Position numbers and translations under genes: made by a program
Shown: positions 25,306-36,905 of the stretch, one piece after another
Layout: the number at the start of each line of letters is the position of its first letter
How positions within the stretch are numbered: the stretch's first letter is position 1
Notes under the pieces: generated by a model
Databases searched by the model: none
Seen by the model: only the letters and a program-made list of their open reading frames with translations
What the model was told of the DNA's origin: nothing
Assembly (NCBI GenBank): GCA_004794655.1
Contig: SMMW01000575.1
Location: 11,421,001-11,485,000, forward strand
Length of the DNA stretch: 64,000 nucleotides
DNA from: Marisa cornuarietis
Lineage: Eukaryota; Mollusca; Gastropoda; Architaenioglossa; Ampullariidae
Direction: 5' to 3'

Positions 25306-26022
25306 TGTGATAATTTCTTCATGTACTTTAAAGACATTCTATGTACAACTTATTTTGTTCCAGACTCTCGCATGTTCCACATGAGGCAGCCGCTTGGGGG
25401 CAGTAGTGGTAGCGGGTTCTCTACCTTTGCGTCGGAACGCGCCAAGCGCAACAAACCCTCCTCGCTCTCCTCCCTGCCCGAAGAGCAGCAGCATCGACAG
25501 CTAATGCACGATCCCCACCAGCACCCGCGCCAGCAACATCAGCAGCAGCAACAGCAACTGCGCCACCCCCTGGAACAGGACAACCACCCTCTCAACCAGC
25601 GTCACGTCTATTTTCGGTCGTCGGCCGAACAACTAGCCACCCGCGGCCTGGGCTACCCGGCCGGCTGCGGTCAGAACTACCCGGTCAGCAAAGACACTTA
25701 TTTCACAGTGGACCGGACCCGGGCGGAAGGGCCCCAGCGTATGAGGGAGGCACCTGTGGCGTGCAGAACGTTCCAGACTTTCGGCCCGCAGTACCAGCAC
25801 ACTCATCCGGCCTGGCGCCGTGCCAAAGGACTGGACGGCGGCCGACGCTTCCTCTCCCCCACCACGTCATACGGCACCAACACCACCACCAACACCACTG
25901 CCACAATCGATGACGACGACCTGACGACAACATCGGGGAGCTACACCATAAGCCCCGACGACCCGCAGACGGATGCTGAAGAGGCGACGTTCCCACCACA
26001 GCCACGTGACGTCATGGTCTGA
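12774..26022 (+). CDS. Delta1-type non-clustered protocadherin, four coding exons, 1196 aa
   Basis: Single-pass calcium-dependent adhesion receptor of the plasma membrane. Coding exons are 12774-15305, 15435-15698, 19723-19858 and 25364-26022; the joined frame is 3591 bp and open throughout. The start at 12774 was chosen because a signal peptide follows at once (residues 1-20, ending TLC); an in-frame ATG at 12729 would bury it. Seven cadherin repeats are marked by calcium linkers of the DxNDNxP type at residues 133, 245, 353, 461, 573 and 679, the seventh running to the membrane span (about 804-829). EC1 carries the protocadherin C-X5-C pair. Seven repeats, and a KEVSF sequence in the tail resembling the PP1-binding motif of delta1 protocadherins, argue for the delta1 class. 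The tail also has DSGRG, a poly-Gln run and a C-terminal VMV that could bind a PDZ domain. A possible splice acceptor at 12607-12608 suggests an upstream untranslated exon. Confidence 0.93.
15306..15353 (+). repeat. (GT)24 microsatellite forming the protocadherin exon 1 splice donor
   Basis: Pure GT dinucleotides start exactly at the exon boundary. The true donor lacks the usual GTAAGT extension. Any GT in the run could in principle act as donor, but only CAG|GTGTGT keeps the frame without adding codons. Confidence 0.9.
15435..15698 (+). CDS. Protocadherin coding exon 2: juxtamembrane tail with KEVSF motif
   Basis: The acceptor is TTGAGCAG and the donor is ATG|GTAAGT; 264 bp, phase 0 at both ends (residues 845-932). 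A Ser-rich stretch is followed by KKEVSF at residues 890-895. This fits the [RK]x[VI]xF docking motif for protein phosphatase 1, and its place matches the CM3 motif of delta1 protocadherins. Acidic residues follow. Frame agreement with exons 1 and 3 supports the join. Confidence 0.88.
16140..16720. other. GC-rich island inside protocadherin intron 2
   Basis: This patch is GC-richer than the surrounding intron and has an open + frame at 16324-16650 (108 codons) with no domain I recognise. It contains a perfect 16-bp palindrome GCATGCTGCAGCATGC at 16394-16409. It could be an intronic regulatory element, an unannotated alternative exon or a decayed insertion. Confidence 0.35.
16835..16885. repeat. 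(TG)n microsatellite in protocadherin intron 2
   Basis: About 25 uninterrupted TG units. Confidence 0.95.
18195..18264. repeat. Dispersed repeat copy A, (GA)n plus about 42 bp
   Basis: A GA run is followed by GTTTAATCATCATGTCAG and a stretch ending GGGTAG. A second copy with about eight differences lies at 24043-24107 in the next intron. Confidence 0.55.
19723..19858 (+). CDS. Protocadherin coding exon 3: tail with DSGRG motif
   Basis: The acceptor is TGTCTCTAG and the donor is ACAG|GTGAG; 136 bp, leaving phase 1. Residues 933-977 are Ser/Gly/acidic, with [10 protein letters not shown] at 957-966. This resembles the conserved CM2-type block of delta protocadherins from family knowledge; I have not aligned it. 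The split codon completes as Asp with exon 4. Confidence 0.85.
22377..22492. repeat. GT-rich microsatellite in protocadherin intron 3
   Basis: An interrupted (TG/CG)n stretch runs into a pure (TG)35 at 22423-22492. The alternating purine-pyrimidine sequence could adopt Z-DNA. Confidence 0.95.
23663..23727. repeat. (AC)n microsatellite in protocadherin intron 3
   Basis: Two AC runs (23663-23693 and 23701-23727) are split by GACAAAA. Confidence 0.95.
24043..24107. repeat. Dispersed repeat copy B, (GA)n plus about 42 bp
   Basis: Partner of 18195-18264. It has the same order: GA-rich run, GTTTAGTCATGATGTCAG, then a stretch ending GGGTAG. Two related pieces in introns of the same gene suggest a low-copy dispersed element. 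Confidence 0.55.
25262..25304. repeat. (TG)n tract upstream of protocadherin exon 4 acceptor
   Basis: A T-rich and CT-rich run is followed by about 21 TG units ending 59 bp before the exon. This resembles the UG-rich context known to affect 3' splice-site choice through TDP-43 or CELF proteins. Confidence 0.9.
25364..26022 (+). CDS. Protocadherin coding exon 4: C-terminal tail and stop
   Basis: The acceptor is TTTTGTTCCAG; the exon carries the final 219 residues (978-1196) and ends TGA at 26020-26022. It includes a Gln/His-rich run with polyQ at about 1034-1042, a DTYFTVD segment, an Asp run followed by TTTSGSYTI (1165-1173), and the terminal residues DVMV. The frame continues from the phase-1 end of exon 3. 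Most of it is low complexity. Confidence 0.9.
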
Positions 26023-26329
26023 AAACTGACAGGGTTTGAATCCGTGCGACAGGAGTGGGCAGCGAGTTGGCCTACAGCGCTGCTTGGACTGGACGATGAT
26101 GGAGGGCTTTGCCCACAATGTTGAGGGGCCTTGTGCAGGTCCGTTTCCGATATACCGGTGTTCTTTTGCCTTCCTCGTACCTAACTTGCTGTCCGCATGG
26201 TCTGGACTCGCAGTTAGAAGTTTGTGGCAGGCAGACTGTTTTCTGGATTTTTCTCGGTGAACGGCTAGCAGCGAGAATTCTTTAATGACAGATCAGAACT
26301 GACCGGAAGCGGTCCGGAGTGCGTGCGTA

Positions 26330-26386
<57 letters not shown>

Positions 26387-27380
26387 ACGTGGGAAAGAGA
26401 TGAGTAACGTGGGTGACGTAAACAATGCTGTGTCGAAGTCCACACAAAACAGCTCTGATTTCAGAACCCTGACGAGGCCCCAGAACTTATCACAGTATTC
26501 AGCAAAGACACTCGCTAGCCAAGCAGCATAGGTAGGCAGTACTGAACCAGGTATTATCGACTCTTCTCTCAAAACATGAATCCCCCTTACCGCAACCACT
26601 CAGAGCCAGGAGCGAGACTCGCAATAAAAATTTCCTACCTGGCTCTGGTGTCTGGAGGCGCTTCTGCACCGAAGGGATGAATATGTAAATTGTCTACCAT
26701 ATTTACGCAGATTTCTCTTTCTTTCGACCACCACTGTATGATGAGGCTTGATGAGGGTGAAAAGGAACACACGGTTATTACATCTGACTTTAATAAATCT
26801 TTAGCGTGTCTTAAGACATGTGCATGTGATATACAGTTCATGTCATATTTGAGACCGAGGACTTGGGGACTGAGGAAAACATTTCAAACCGCCTTTACAT
26901 AAATAGCGTCATAAACAGTTAGGCAAATATCTCTCTCTCTCCACTGGCGTGAGAAGACAAACTGAGCACTGTGACTAACATCACAAAGCACGATTTGTGG
27001 AGGCGAAAAAACAAAGCCCGCTCCACAAGCCCCACTCCACACACACCTTACATATCTGCGGGAACTATCGGAAGGAAGGGTCCACGGACGTTTTCGTGAA
27101 CAGCGTTCAGCATTTGAAACGCTGTTAACAAAGCTTGGCAGCGGCTACCCAGGGTGAGGAATCTGTGGTATGTGCCTGTGTTGCAAACTGCGTATTGCAT
27201 CAAAATGTCACACAACAGCGCAGGCTGGTTTTGTTTGTATCGGGATAATTTTTAAGACAATAAAGTTTTTACCACAAATAACACCCATGGATCAGCCCGA
27301 TTCTCGGGACGAGAACCTTTTATCCAGTACATTAAAATGGTGAAAAATAGATAAGAGATTCGAAACTGAATAAGAAACTT
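26023..27380 (+). other. Protocadherin 3' UTR and downstream DNA
   Basis: No coding frame is supported. AATAAA polyadenylation signals occur at 26623-26628, 26792-26797 and 27259-27264; which is used cannot be told from sequence. Confidence 0.5.
26333..26385. repeat. (GT)n microsatellite in the likely protocadherin 3' UTR
   Basis: About 26 GT units, 311 bp after the stop codon and before the first AATAAA, so it is probably transcribed. Confidence 0.95.
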
Positions 27381-27384
27381 TCCT

Positions 27385-27560
27385 GAAAACAAAATCCCGT
27401 CAACATCTGAGGCTGTGTCGCGGCAGACTAGTCTCCAGCCCTGTAAACATTCAGAGGGGATCCAGTGCCGGAGACGAGATTCGAACTCCCGGCCGAAGAC
27501 CCTCACTGCTGGACATTCTGGACAGCCCATGCGGACATGCAAGTGGACCAGGGGACACGG
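27385..27560 (-). mobile_element. tRNA-derived SINE copy, diverged
   Basis: On the minus strand there is a B-box-like GAGTTCGAATCTCG (plus 27475-27488). It is followed by CTCGTCTCCGGCAC and GTTTACAGGGCTGG, the latter 14 bp identical to the SINE at 32.6 kb. A CGCGACACAGCCTCAG block matches the conserved tail. Ends are approximate. Confidence 0.6.
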
Positions 27561-27599
27561 AGTAGAGAAGGAAGTTGACGGGCGAGCTTCGTACTTCTG

Positions 27600-30500
27600 T
27601 GAGTAGCTCACCGGGAAAGCTCTTGAAATATCACATCATTAACATTTTCTGCTTTCCCGCACTGTACAGATTTTGAACTCACGATGTTGAACTGTCGACA
27701 TTGTCTCTCTGACATGATAAACACTGCCAGTCGTTTTTCGATATGGGAACTATCGAGTGTAATCCGAAAGTCCAGCGACTTTACTCATTTGGGTGGTCGA
27801 GAAGACAGACACTGTCCTGGCAGACATTCTGGAACTGCATCTCGATTCAAACACAAAAAAAACTGGGCAACCCACATTCTTAGTGAAAACAAATCATACG
27901 ATCCAAGTTCATCCGGGCCTTCATTACTCATTTACTATCAGTTTCGATGAAGCACTTTAGTTTTCTAGATATCAAGCACAAGGTTCATAAGTTCCAAACT
28001 GACTCAAAGTTTAAAATTCTTCTTCGTGTGGAATCTCGTCCAAGAATTCTTCCAGGTTCATGCGTCTTCATTTATGCGTATTGAAACATGTTGGCTCCTG
28101 ACTAAAGCAGCACAAAACAAAACAATTTTGTTGCACATTCATACTTCATTATGTCTATATGAAAGTTTTCACCTAACAGAATTTCATCTTAAACAACGCT
28201 GTGCTCAACCATTCCACCCTTTATCTGCTCACTTTCATTAATTAAAAAAAATATTACCAAAGAGAGCGCTTCCACGATGCCAGGACTAAAATATCCTACA
28301 GATTTTTATTTTAAATGGTGTGCCATCATTTCGGCCTGAATATCAAGAAATAAATGCCACGCTTTTTAAAAGCTAAGCATTCCTTCTCTGGAGTTAATGA
28401 TCTGAATATTTCACACTACAAAGAAAAGCACTTTTTTCGTGTTCTGTGTTTTTGCAAGGTTTAATAATTTTCCTTTTGTGGATACCATGTTATTGATAAG
28501 CATGTATTTATCATATTTTACTTGTTTTTTATTTCCTCATGTGAAACTGGTACGTTCATTGTTTAAAACTGGCTTCTTACCCCATACAAAGCTTGTTGTC
28601 CTATCTGTTTTGCGAGTCCTTGTCAATCAAAACACGCAGATTTGAGGTGAATAGCATTTACTGTTTTGGGAAAGTATAAACGCACTTTTCCGAAAATCAC
28701 CCCTTTCGAAAATTAAATGGACGAACAGTAAAATAACCACACCAACGATGTATAAATGGAACCCGACGAAGGAAGTGCCAAATGTTTTTATCTGTGATAA
28801 TGGCTGTGTATTCTTGTGTGTGGAATGACAATCATAACATCGAATTTTGTCGTGAGATGCGTAATGGTCTGTCACTTCATTTTGACATACTTCTGCATGC
28901 ATCCCTGTACCTTTATGTGCAATCACTCTCAAAGTTTTACAGAATACTCATGTTAGCAATACAATTAATTTGTTAGCTTACGAGGGGGGGGGGGTCCTGG
29001 GCACAAGGTGTTGGGGAACGGCAGGGTTGAGAAAAAGGTGATGGCTATATAAAGGGAAACAATACCGGATTTGTTCCATGCAAGCAGTTTTACATGGTAG
29101 TGTCCCCTTCTTCTTTCCAGTATCGGTCTGACGCACACGGCTCTCCCTGTCTCTACATAAGCTCATATAAATGTAAGTTTTGAAAACCTGAAAAATGTAA
29201 ACGAAAATATTACTGAAATTATTTGTACCCTGTTGTAAACTCTCAAACCTTTTCCCAGTGGCCAAAGGAATAAAGAAATCTGAGCTCCACTCCCAACTTT
29301 CTCTCTACTCTTTTTTTAATTTCTATGGCCTTACTCTTGTGGTTATTAAGAATCGCTGCTTGCTTTGGTTTTCAGTATTATGCACTGTGAACCCCTATAA
29401 AGTGCTGGAAACAATAATTTCCCGAAAATAAAAATAATATCATTGATATCCAGCAACATAATTGTCGTCAATCTCTGTAGAAATACTGCAGTAGTCTTTG
29501 ATACTGAAGACAAAGCCAAGATAAGGTCACGCATCCCTTCAAGTGTCATTGACCTTTGACATTAGTACAGTGCCAATAACAGCTTTTTCAGCAATTACCT
29601 TGTATAAAAAAACACACCTGATCAGCCTCCTTCATGTCATGGGAACCTGTGTTGTAAACGGCAGTGGCGCATCGTCTGTGTTGTGCTGGTGTTTGTTCAC
29701 CTGTGTACATGTTTCTGCTAAACGATTCTTCACACTTGCCAGGGTGGATAGCAGACAACGCAATGTGTTCTGTGTACTGTAATTAATCCAAGAGAGGCGT
29801 TGCACTAAATCTTTCGTTGACAAATAAAAATGCCTATTCTGTGAGCTGACTTGATTTTCAATTGTGCGTGCGCGCGCGCGTTATAGAGATTTAAAACGAT
29901 GCATGCAAATCCCATGTTTTTGCTAAAAAGATATATTCTGACAACGTGTGCAATGAGAACCACATCAGTCTTTTTTTTCCCTTGCTCAAACACATTCTCA
30001 TATATCACAATGCCTGTGAATTCTTGAATAAAGCAAAATCCGAGTCTCTTAACACAGAAAACCTTAAAGTCTTGCTGAAGAGTGGAACAAAACATGTCAC
30101 CTCGATTTAGGATATCCTAAAGATAAAGCTAGACTAGGGAGGCAAAGATTACGCTAGATTAAGGGTATCTAACAAATATAGCAACGATTAGTCTACGTTT
30201 AGGAAATGCCAAACACTACGCTAACTTACCAAACGGTCATGTCTGTCCGTTGGTTAATCAGTCCGTCCGTGTGTCTGTTTTCATTTCCAAAGGCGTGCTG
30301 TAAGTACTTCGGCTTTCCTTAGCAAAATCTAAGGGACAAAGTGGGTTTTACTGGACCAAGGTTCAAAAACACCGAGAGTACTCACAGTTCTCGCTTGACG
30401 TCTGTGAGACACCCAGATAGAAACAGCGCTCCGCACCTGACAGCTAGCTTTCAGTTTACATCTTTATGTTCCTGATCATGTTCTCGGTGGACGAGTTTTA

Positions 30501-31345
30501 TCGGTTTCTTCAACTTGGCAAGTGCTTAGGAAAAGGGGTCCAACACCGACCGTAAACTGTCACCTTCTTATTCGCTTCCTCAACTCCGCTTTTATTGTGG
30601 TTAGACAAAGGATTTTGTGGGCCACCCAGTAAAATATCTTTCTGACTGTTATTTTAGAGCGAGTTAGTCTTAATTAAAACTGCTCTCGTTTACCCGTGTG
30701 TTAACTGCACAATGTCTACTAATGTTTTAACTGGGATAAAGCTGCATTCAGCTGTAGCCTTCAGATGGTAACAAAGCAACCAATCATGGCAGTTTATTAT
30801 CTTTACCCCAAAATGTTAAAATACGTAGTTTGTAACAAATGTAAAATTATGAATTATGCCTCATGGAAAGAGTTAGTCAAAAGACAAATAGTCCTATCGT
30901 TATAACTTTATCGGGTTAAAGGCGCTTTTGATTATAAAATTAAACGTCTCACGATGAGGTGAAAACTTGACACGCAGGTCATGACTTATTTGCTATCGGA
31001 GATTTGTGTCACTCAATCCTTTAGTGAATCTGTTTCCTTATTCCCGGGTAAAACTCACAGCAAGATTACACTTCCCAAAATTTAGATAGATACCCATTCT
31101 CTTTCTCGAGATGCACGCCTACAAACATCATCGTGCACAGGTCAAGGTCAACTACACAGACGTCACGATTGTACATGGATACGTTTACACTGTGAAAACC
31201 TTCGTTATAGGGAGTTACATATTTTCATTTATTTGATTACATACGGAAATATGCTTTAAAGGGCCTTAAATGATTAGAAGAGTGAAAGAACATGCGAGTG
31301 ATACAGGAAATTAGTTTTGAATATATTAGCTGTTACAAACCAACC

Positions 31346-31396
<51 letters not shown>

Positions 31397-32600
31397 TATT
31401 GTATACAAAGATAGATAGGAATGTGTTTGTATATATACGTGTACAATCTGAATATCTCAATACTTTTAGTAAAAATAAAGAATCATGAATCCTGATAGCT
31501 GGGACCATATGTTGATGAGGCATTTGTGTAAAAAAACAAGATGTCATGATTTTGACCTTTTTGTATGCGTGATGATGTTAATATATATATATATATATTC
31601 TGAGGTGGTTATTTGCCCAGATTTTACGAAATATTGTCTTGTACTACGCTTAATCCAATCATTAGAAAAATTATTTCCCCCTGTTGTAAGACAGCAGTGA
31701 AAACCCCTCAGTTTAACCATGTGGCTAAAACGGTCGGGTCAAATTTCATCTGAATGTAATTACGTCCTGAAGTCCGTACAAAGCCGGTAAAATATGGACG
31801 AAAGTGTTTACATGACGGTGATATATATATATACCTCGTATATACCATACTTGGTCCAATGTTTGCCCTTATTTGTTGGATTGAGAAGGGTCTTGACAAT
31901 GGATAACTGACCAGAGTCATGTGCGGACACAGGTGAACTTGCGAAAAAGGGGAACCACTTCAACAGGAGCCAACACTTTCTTGTAAAACTACCTGGAGCA
32001 GAGTGTATGAAGAAAACGACGAATAGTAAAGATTGATGACATATCGATTCCTTAGGGCTTAGGCAAAGACAAACCGAAATAAGAGACACCCATAGAGGAA
32101 AAACAAGCCATCAGAAATGAGCAACCCACCCAAAAAAAACTCATCAGCTATCTCCATCAGGATGAATAATCAAATTTGTGTTTTGTGACCGAGAAATCAG
32201 TCAAACGTTTCCGTTTATCTCTGGTGACCTGCGGGGAGTGAAGGCATCATCAGTGCTGTCCCCCGCCCCCCAACCCGTATACCCCTTCCCTCGCCCTCGC
32301 AGACGTCGCATCTGTTTGGATCAAGCGGCAATTACTGACCAGACTGTGGCTCATCATGTCTGGATCAAGCCACAATTACCAGCCAGTTGCAATGGCCGCC
32401 ATCTAGCGGCCAGACGAGGAATGAGTTAGCAGCTCTGGCGGGCGTAAGGAATCGCCAGCAATTGACCGCTCAACGACTGCACAAGCGCGAAAAATTCTTG
32501 ACAGGCAGCCGTCGGTGGTACTCAATTCTCTCTTTATCTCCTTGTCATGTTCTTTGCTTCTTCTTTGTTTCCTTCTCCTCTCATCGCTCTTTCTCTCTCT
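27600..32600. other. Intergenic stretch, no supported gene
   Basis: AT-rich with short spurious frames only. It has a poly-G tract near 28,984, an alternating CG run near 29,865-29,880, a perfect 16-bp palindrome TTTAGGATATCCTAAA at 30,106-30,121, a (GT)n at 31,349-31,391, and AT microsatellites near 31,578 and 31,818. Confidence 0.6.
31349..31391. repeat. (GT)n microsatellite
   Basis: About 21 uninterrupted GT units. Confidence 0.95.
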
Positions 32601-32790
32601 CGGGTGGTCCGGTGGCGCAACGGTTAACGCCTGTCACCAATCGAGTGAAGGTTGGCTGTCCTGGGTTCAGCTCTCGTCTCGGGCACGCTGCTCTTCCTCT
32701 GCATGTGGCATCTGTTTACAGGGCTGGTTGCCTTGCCGTGATATAGCCTTAGTTGCTGGCTCGGCGTAATACACCTATTCCCCCAAGACT
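32601..32790 (+). mobile_element. tRNA-derived SINE, best-preserved copy of its family here
   Basis: The head has an A-box-like TGGCGCAACGGTTA (from 32612) and a B-box-like GGTTCAGCTC (32664-32673), an internal Pol III promoter. The body contains GTTTACAGGGCTGG and then GATATAGCCTTAGTTGCTGG-CTCGGCG, a type of 3' block common in molluscan SINEs (family recollection, not searched). The surrounding CT-rich sequence hides any target-site duplication. Confidence 0.75.
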
Positions 32791-32967
32791 CTCTCTCTAA
32801 CTCGCTCTCTATCTCTAACCCCAACACATACACCAACACCCACACCCACACCCACTTTCTCTCCTCTCGCCATGCAAAATACCAGGTACAATCTAAGGGC
32901 GTCCGTAATTTCGCCCATCTAGGTAAAAAAGGTAATTTTATCAAACTGCCAACCTTTCAGAGATGAT

Positions 32968-32974
32968 AAAAAAA
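32968..32974 (-). terminator. Pol III T-run terminator of tRNA-Ser
   Basis: Seven A on the plus strand (T on the transcribed sense), eight bases past the 3' end of the tRNA. Confidence 0.85.
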
Positions 32975-32982
32975 TTTCCTTC

Positions 32983-33064
32983 CGACGAGGATGGGATTCG
33001 AACCCACGCGGGGAGACCCCAATGGATTAGCAGTCCATCGCCTTAACCTCTCGGCCACCTCGTC
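32983..33064 (-). tRNA. tRNA-Ser (anticodon GCT)
   Basis: The minus strand folds as a complete 82-nt class II tRNA. A GACGAGG/CCTCGTC acceptor stem pairs fully. The anticodon arm is ATGGA-CTGCTAA-TCCAT with GCT at plus 33029-33031. A long variable arm GGGG-TCT-CCCC marks serine, and the T arm has GGTTCGAATCC. It decodes AGC/AGU. The 3' CCA is not encoded, as in eukaryotes, and a run of seven T follows on the minus strand (plus 32968-32974) as a Pol III terminator. It looks intact and is separate from the SINE upstream. Confidence 0.97.
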
Positions 33065-33308
33065 AGCTACCTACGGCGTATATTTTACTTTGTAAATATT
33101 CGATCATCTCATGCGGCAATAAAATAAAGTCATGTCTTTCCAAAAGACTTCCTGTTTGCATTTTAAGCTGTCAAGTTGACGCAGCTCATGACTTATTTAT
33201 CAATTCAGCAGCTTCTCAACTCGATTATGCCATTAGGTTGATCTGGTAGTGCAGAACGTCACAAGCAGATCATTAATGGAACTGAAATGTTTTCTGGTAA
33301 CATACTGA

Positions 33309-36300
33309 ACTGTGGTGCTTTAGAGTGACGTATGGCGTCAACCTCTGGTGTTTACAGAGGCACTCTTTGAGCTGTGGTGTTGATAGTGACACACGTCGAG
33401 CTGTGGTGCTTTATAGTCACATACACGTAGAGCTGTACGTGGTGTTTATAGTCACATACACGTACAGAGCTGTGGTGTTTATTGTGACATACACGTACAG
33501 AGCTGTGGTGTTTATTGTGACATACACGTACAGAGCTGTGGTGTTTATAGTGACATACACGTACAGAGCTGTGGTGTTTATAGTGACATACACGTACAGA
33601 GTTGTGGTGTTTATTGTGACATACACGTACAGAGCTGTGGTGTTTATAGTGACATACACATACAGAGTTGTGGTGTTTATAGTGACATACACGTACAGAG
33701 CTGTGGTGTTTATTGTGACATACACGTACAGAGCTGTGGTGTTTATAGTGACATACACGTACAGAGCTGTGGTGCTTATTGTGACATACACGTACAGAGC
33801 TGTGGTGTTTATTGTGACATACACGTACAGAGCTGTGGTGTTTATTGTGACATACACGTACAGAGCTGTGGTGTTTATAGTCACATACACGTAGAGCTGT
33901 ACGTGGTGTTTATAGTCACATACACGTACAGAGCTGTGGTGTTTATTGTGACATACACAAACAGAGCTGTGGTGTTTATTGTGACATACACGTACAGAGC
34001 TGTGGTGTTTATAGTGACATACACGTACAGAGCTGTGGTGTATATAGTCACATACACGTACAGAGCTGTGGTGTTTATAGTCACATACACGTACAGAGCT
34101 GTGGTATTTATTGTGACATACACGTACAGAGCTGTGGTGTTTATAGTGACATACACGTACAGAGCTGTGGTGTTTATAGTCACATACACGTACAGAGCTG
34201 TGATGTTTATAGTGACATACACGTACAGAGCTGTGGTGTTTATAGTGACATACACGTACAGAGCTGTGGTGTTTATAGTGACATACACGTACAGAGCTGT
34301 GGTGTTTATAGTGACATACACGTACAGAGCTGTGGTGTTTATAGTGACATACACGTACAGAGCTGTGGTGTTTATAGTGACATACACGTACAGAGCTGTG
34401 GTGTTTATAGTCACATACATGTAGAGCTGTGGTGTTTATAGTCACATACATGTAGAGCTGTGGTGTTTATAGTCACATACACGTACAGAGCTGTGGTGTT
34501 TATAGTCACATACACGTACAGAGCTGTGGTGTTTATAGTGACATACACGTACAGAGTTGTGGTGTTTATAGTGACATACACGTACAGAGCTGTGGTGTTT
34601 ATAGTGACATACACGTACAGAGCTGTGGTGTTTATAGTGACATACACGTACAGAGCTGTGGTGTTTATAGTGACATACACGTACAGAGCTGTGGTGTTTA
34701 TAGTGACATACACGTACAGAGCTGTGGTGTTTATTGTGACATACTCGTACAGAGCTGTGGTGTTTATAGTGACATACACGTACAGGGCTGTGGTGTTTAT
34801 AGTGACATACACGTACAGAGCTGTGGTGTTTATAGTGACATACACGTACAGAGCTGTGGTGTTTATAGTGACATACACGTACAGAGCTGTGGTGTTTATA
34901 GTGACATACACATACAGAGCTGTGGTGTTTATAGTGACATACACTTACAGAGCTGTGGTGTTTATAGTGACATACACATACAGAGTTGTGGTGTTTATAG
35001 TCACATACACGTACAGAGCTGTGGTGTTTATAGTCACATACACATACAGAGTTGTGGTGTTTATAGTGACATACACGTACAGAGCTGTGGTGTTTATAGT
35101 GACATACACGTACAGTGCTGTGGTGTTTATAGTGACATACACGTACAGTGCTGTGGTGTTTATAGTGACATACACGTACAGAGCTGTGGTGTTTATAGTG
35201 ACATACACGTACAGAGCTGTGGTGTTTATTGTGACATACACGTACAGAGCTGTGGTGTTTATAGTGACATACACGTACAGAGCTGTGGTGCTTATAGTCA
35301 CATACACGTACAGAGCTGTGGTGTTTATAGTGACATACACGTACAGAGCTGTGGTGTTTATTGTGACATACACGTACAGAGCTGTGGTGTTTATTGTGAC
35401 ATACTCGTACAGAGCTGTGGTGTTTATAGTGACATACACGTACAGGGCTGTGGTGTTTATAGTGACATACACGTACAGAGCTGTGGTGTTTATAGTGACA
35501 TACACGTACAGAGCTGTGGTGTTTATAGTGACATACACGTACAGAGCTGTGGTGTTTATAGTGACATACACGTACAGAGCTGTGGTGTTTATAGTCACAT
35601 ACACGTACAGAGCTGTGGTGTTTATAGTGACATACACGTACAGAGCTGTGGTGTTTATAGTGACATACACGTACAGAGCTGTGGTGTTTATAGTGACATA
35701 CACTTACAGAGCTGTGGTGTTTATAGTGACATACACGTAGAGCTGTACGTGATGTTCATAGTCACATACACGTATAGAGCTGTGGTGTTTATAGTCACAT
35801 ACATGTAGAGCTGTGGTGTTTATAGTGACATGCACGTACAGAGCTGTGGTGTTTATAGTCACATACACGTACAGAGCTGTGGTGTTTATAGTCACATACA
35901 CGTACAGAGCTGTGGTGTTTATAGTGACATACACGTCGAGCTGTGGTGTTTATTGTGACATACACATACAGAGTTGTGGTGTTTATTGTGACATACACGT
36001 ACAGAGCTGTGGTGTTTATTGTGACATACACGTACAGAGTTGTGGTGTTTATTGTGACATACACGTACAGAGCTGTGGTGTTTATTGTGACATACACGTA
36101 CAGAGCTGTGGTGTTTATAGTGACATACACGTACAGAGCTGTGGTGTTTATTGTGACATACACGTACAGAGCTGTGGTGTTTATTGTGACATACACGTAC
36201 AGAGCTGTGGTGTTTATTGTGACATACACGTACAGAGCTGTGGTGTTTATAGTCACATACACATACAGAGTTGTGGTGTTTATAGTCACATACACGTACA

Positions 36301-36905
36301 GAGCTGTGGTGTTTATAGTCACATACACGTACAGAGCTGTGGTGTTTATTGTGACATACACGTACAGAGTTGTGGTGTTTATTGTGACATACACGTACAG
36401 AGCTGTGGTGTTTATTGTGACATACACGTACAGAGCTGTGGTGTTTATAGTCACATACACATACAGAGTTGTGGTGTTTATAGTCACATACACGTACAGA
36501 GCTGTGGTGTTTATAGTCACATACACATACAGAGTTGTGGTGTTTATAGTCACATACACGTACAGAGCTGTGGTGTTTATAGTGACATACACGTACAGAG
36601 CTGTGGTGTTTATTGTGACATACACGTACAGAGCTGTGGTGTTTATTGTTACATACACGTACAGAGTTGTGGTATTTATTGTGACATACACGTACAGAGC
36701 TGTGGTGTTTATAGTGACATACACGTACAGAGCTGTGGTGTTTATAGTCACATACACGTACAGAGCTGTGGTGTTTATAGTGACATACACGTACAGAGCT
36801 GTGGTGTTTATAGTGACATACACGTACAGAGCTGTGGTGTTTATAGTGACATACACGTACAGAGCTGTGGTGTTTATCAGTGGCTCACACATCAAGCTGT
36901 GGTGT
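33309..36905. repeat. Large minisatellite, 33-bp unit, about 105-110 copies
   Basis: The unit runs roughly GTACAGAGCTGTGGTGTTTA, then TAGTGACATACAC, 33 bp in all. Copies differ mainly at a few positions: TATAGTGAC, TATTGTGAC or TATAGTCAC, and ACACGTA or ACACATA. The outermost units (33309-33430 and 36870-36905) are degenerate, as expected at array edges. Because 33 is a multiple of three, several frames stay open for hundreds of codons on both strands, giving 11-residue repeats (for example VFIVTYTYRAV on +, YVYVTINTTAL on -). I do not call these genes: the openness follows from unit length and no start, splice or domain context supports them. A shorter variant with AGAGCTGTACGTG recurs at about 33,430, 33,895 and 35,740. 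Confidence 0.97.

Noticed and set aside
25400..25460. WIRS (WAVE-binding) motif in the protocadherin tail at FSTFASE
   Set aside because: The last position of the motif should be Ser or Thr and is Glu here, so it is only a near match.
33309..36905. CRISPR-like array
   Set aside because: Units are directly adjacent with no unique spacers, in an animal genome with no cas genes.
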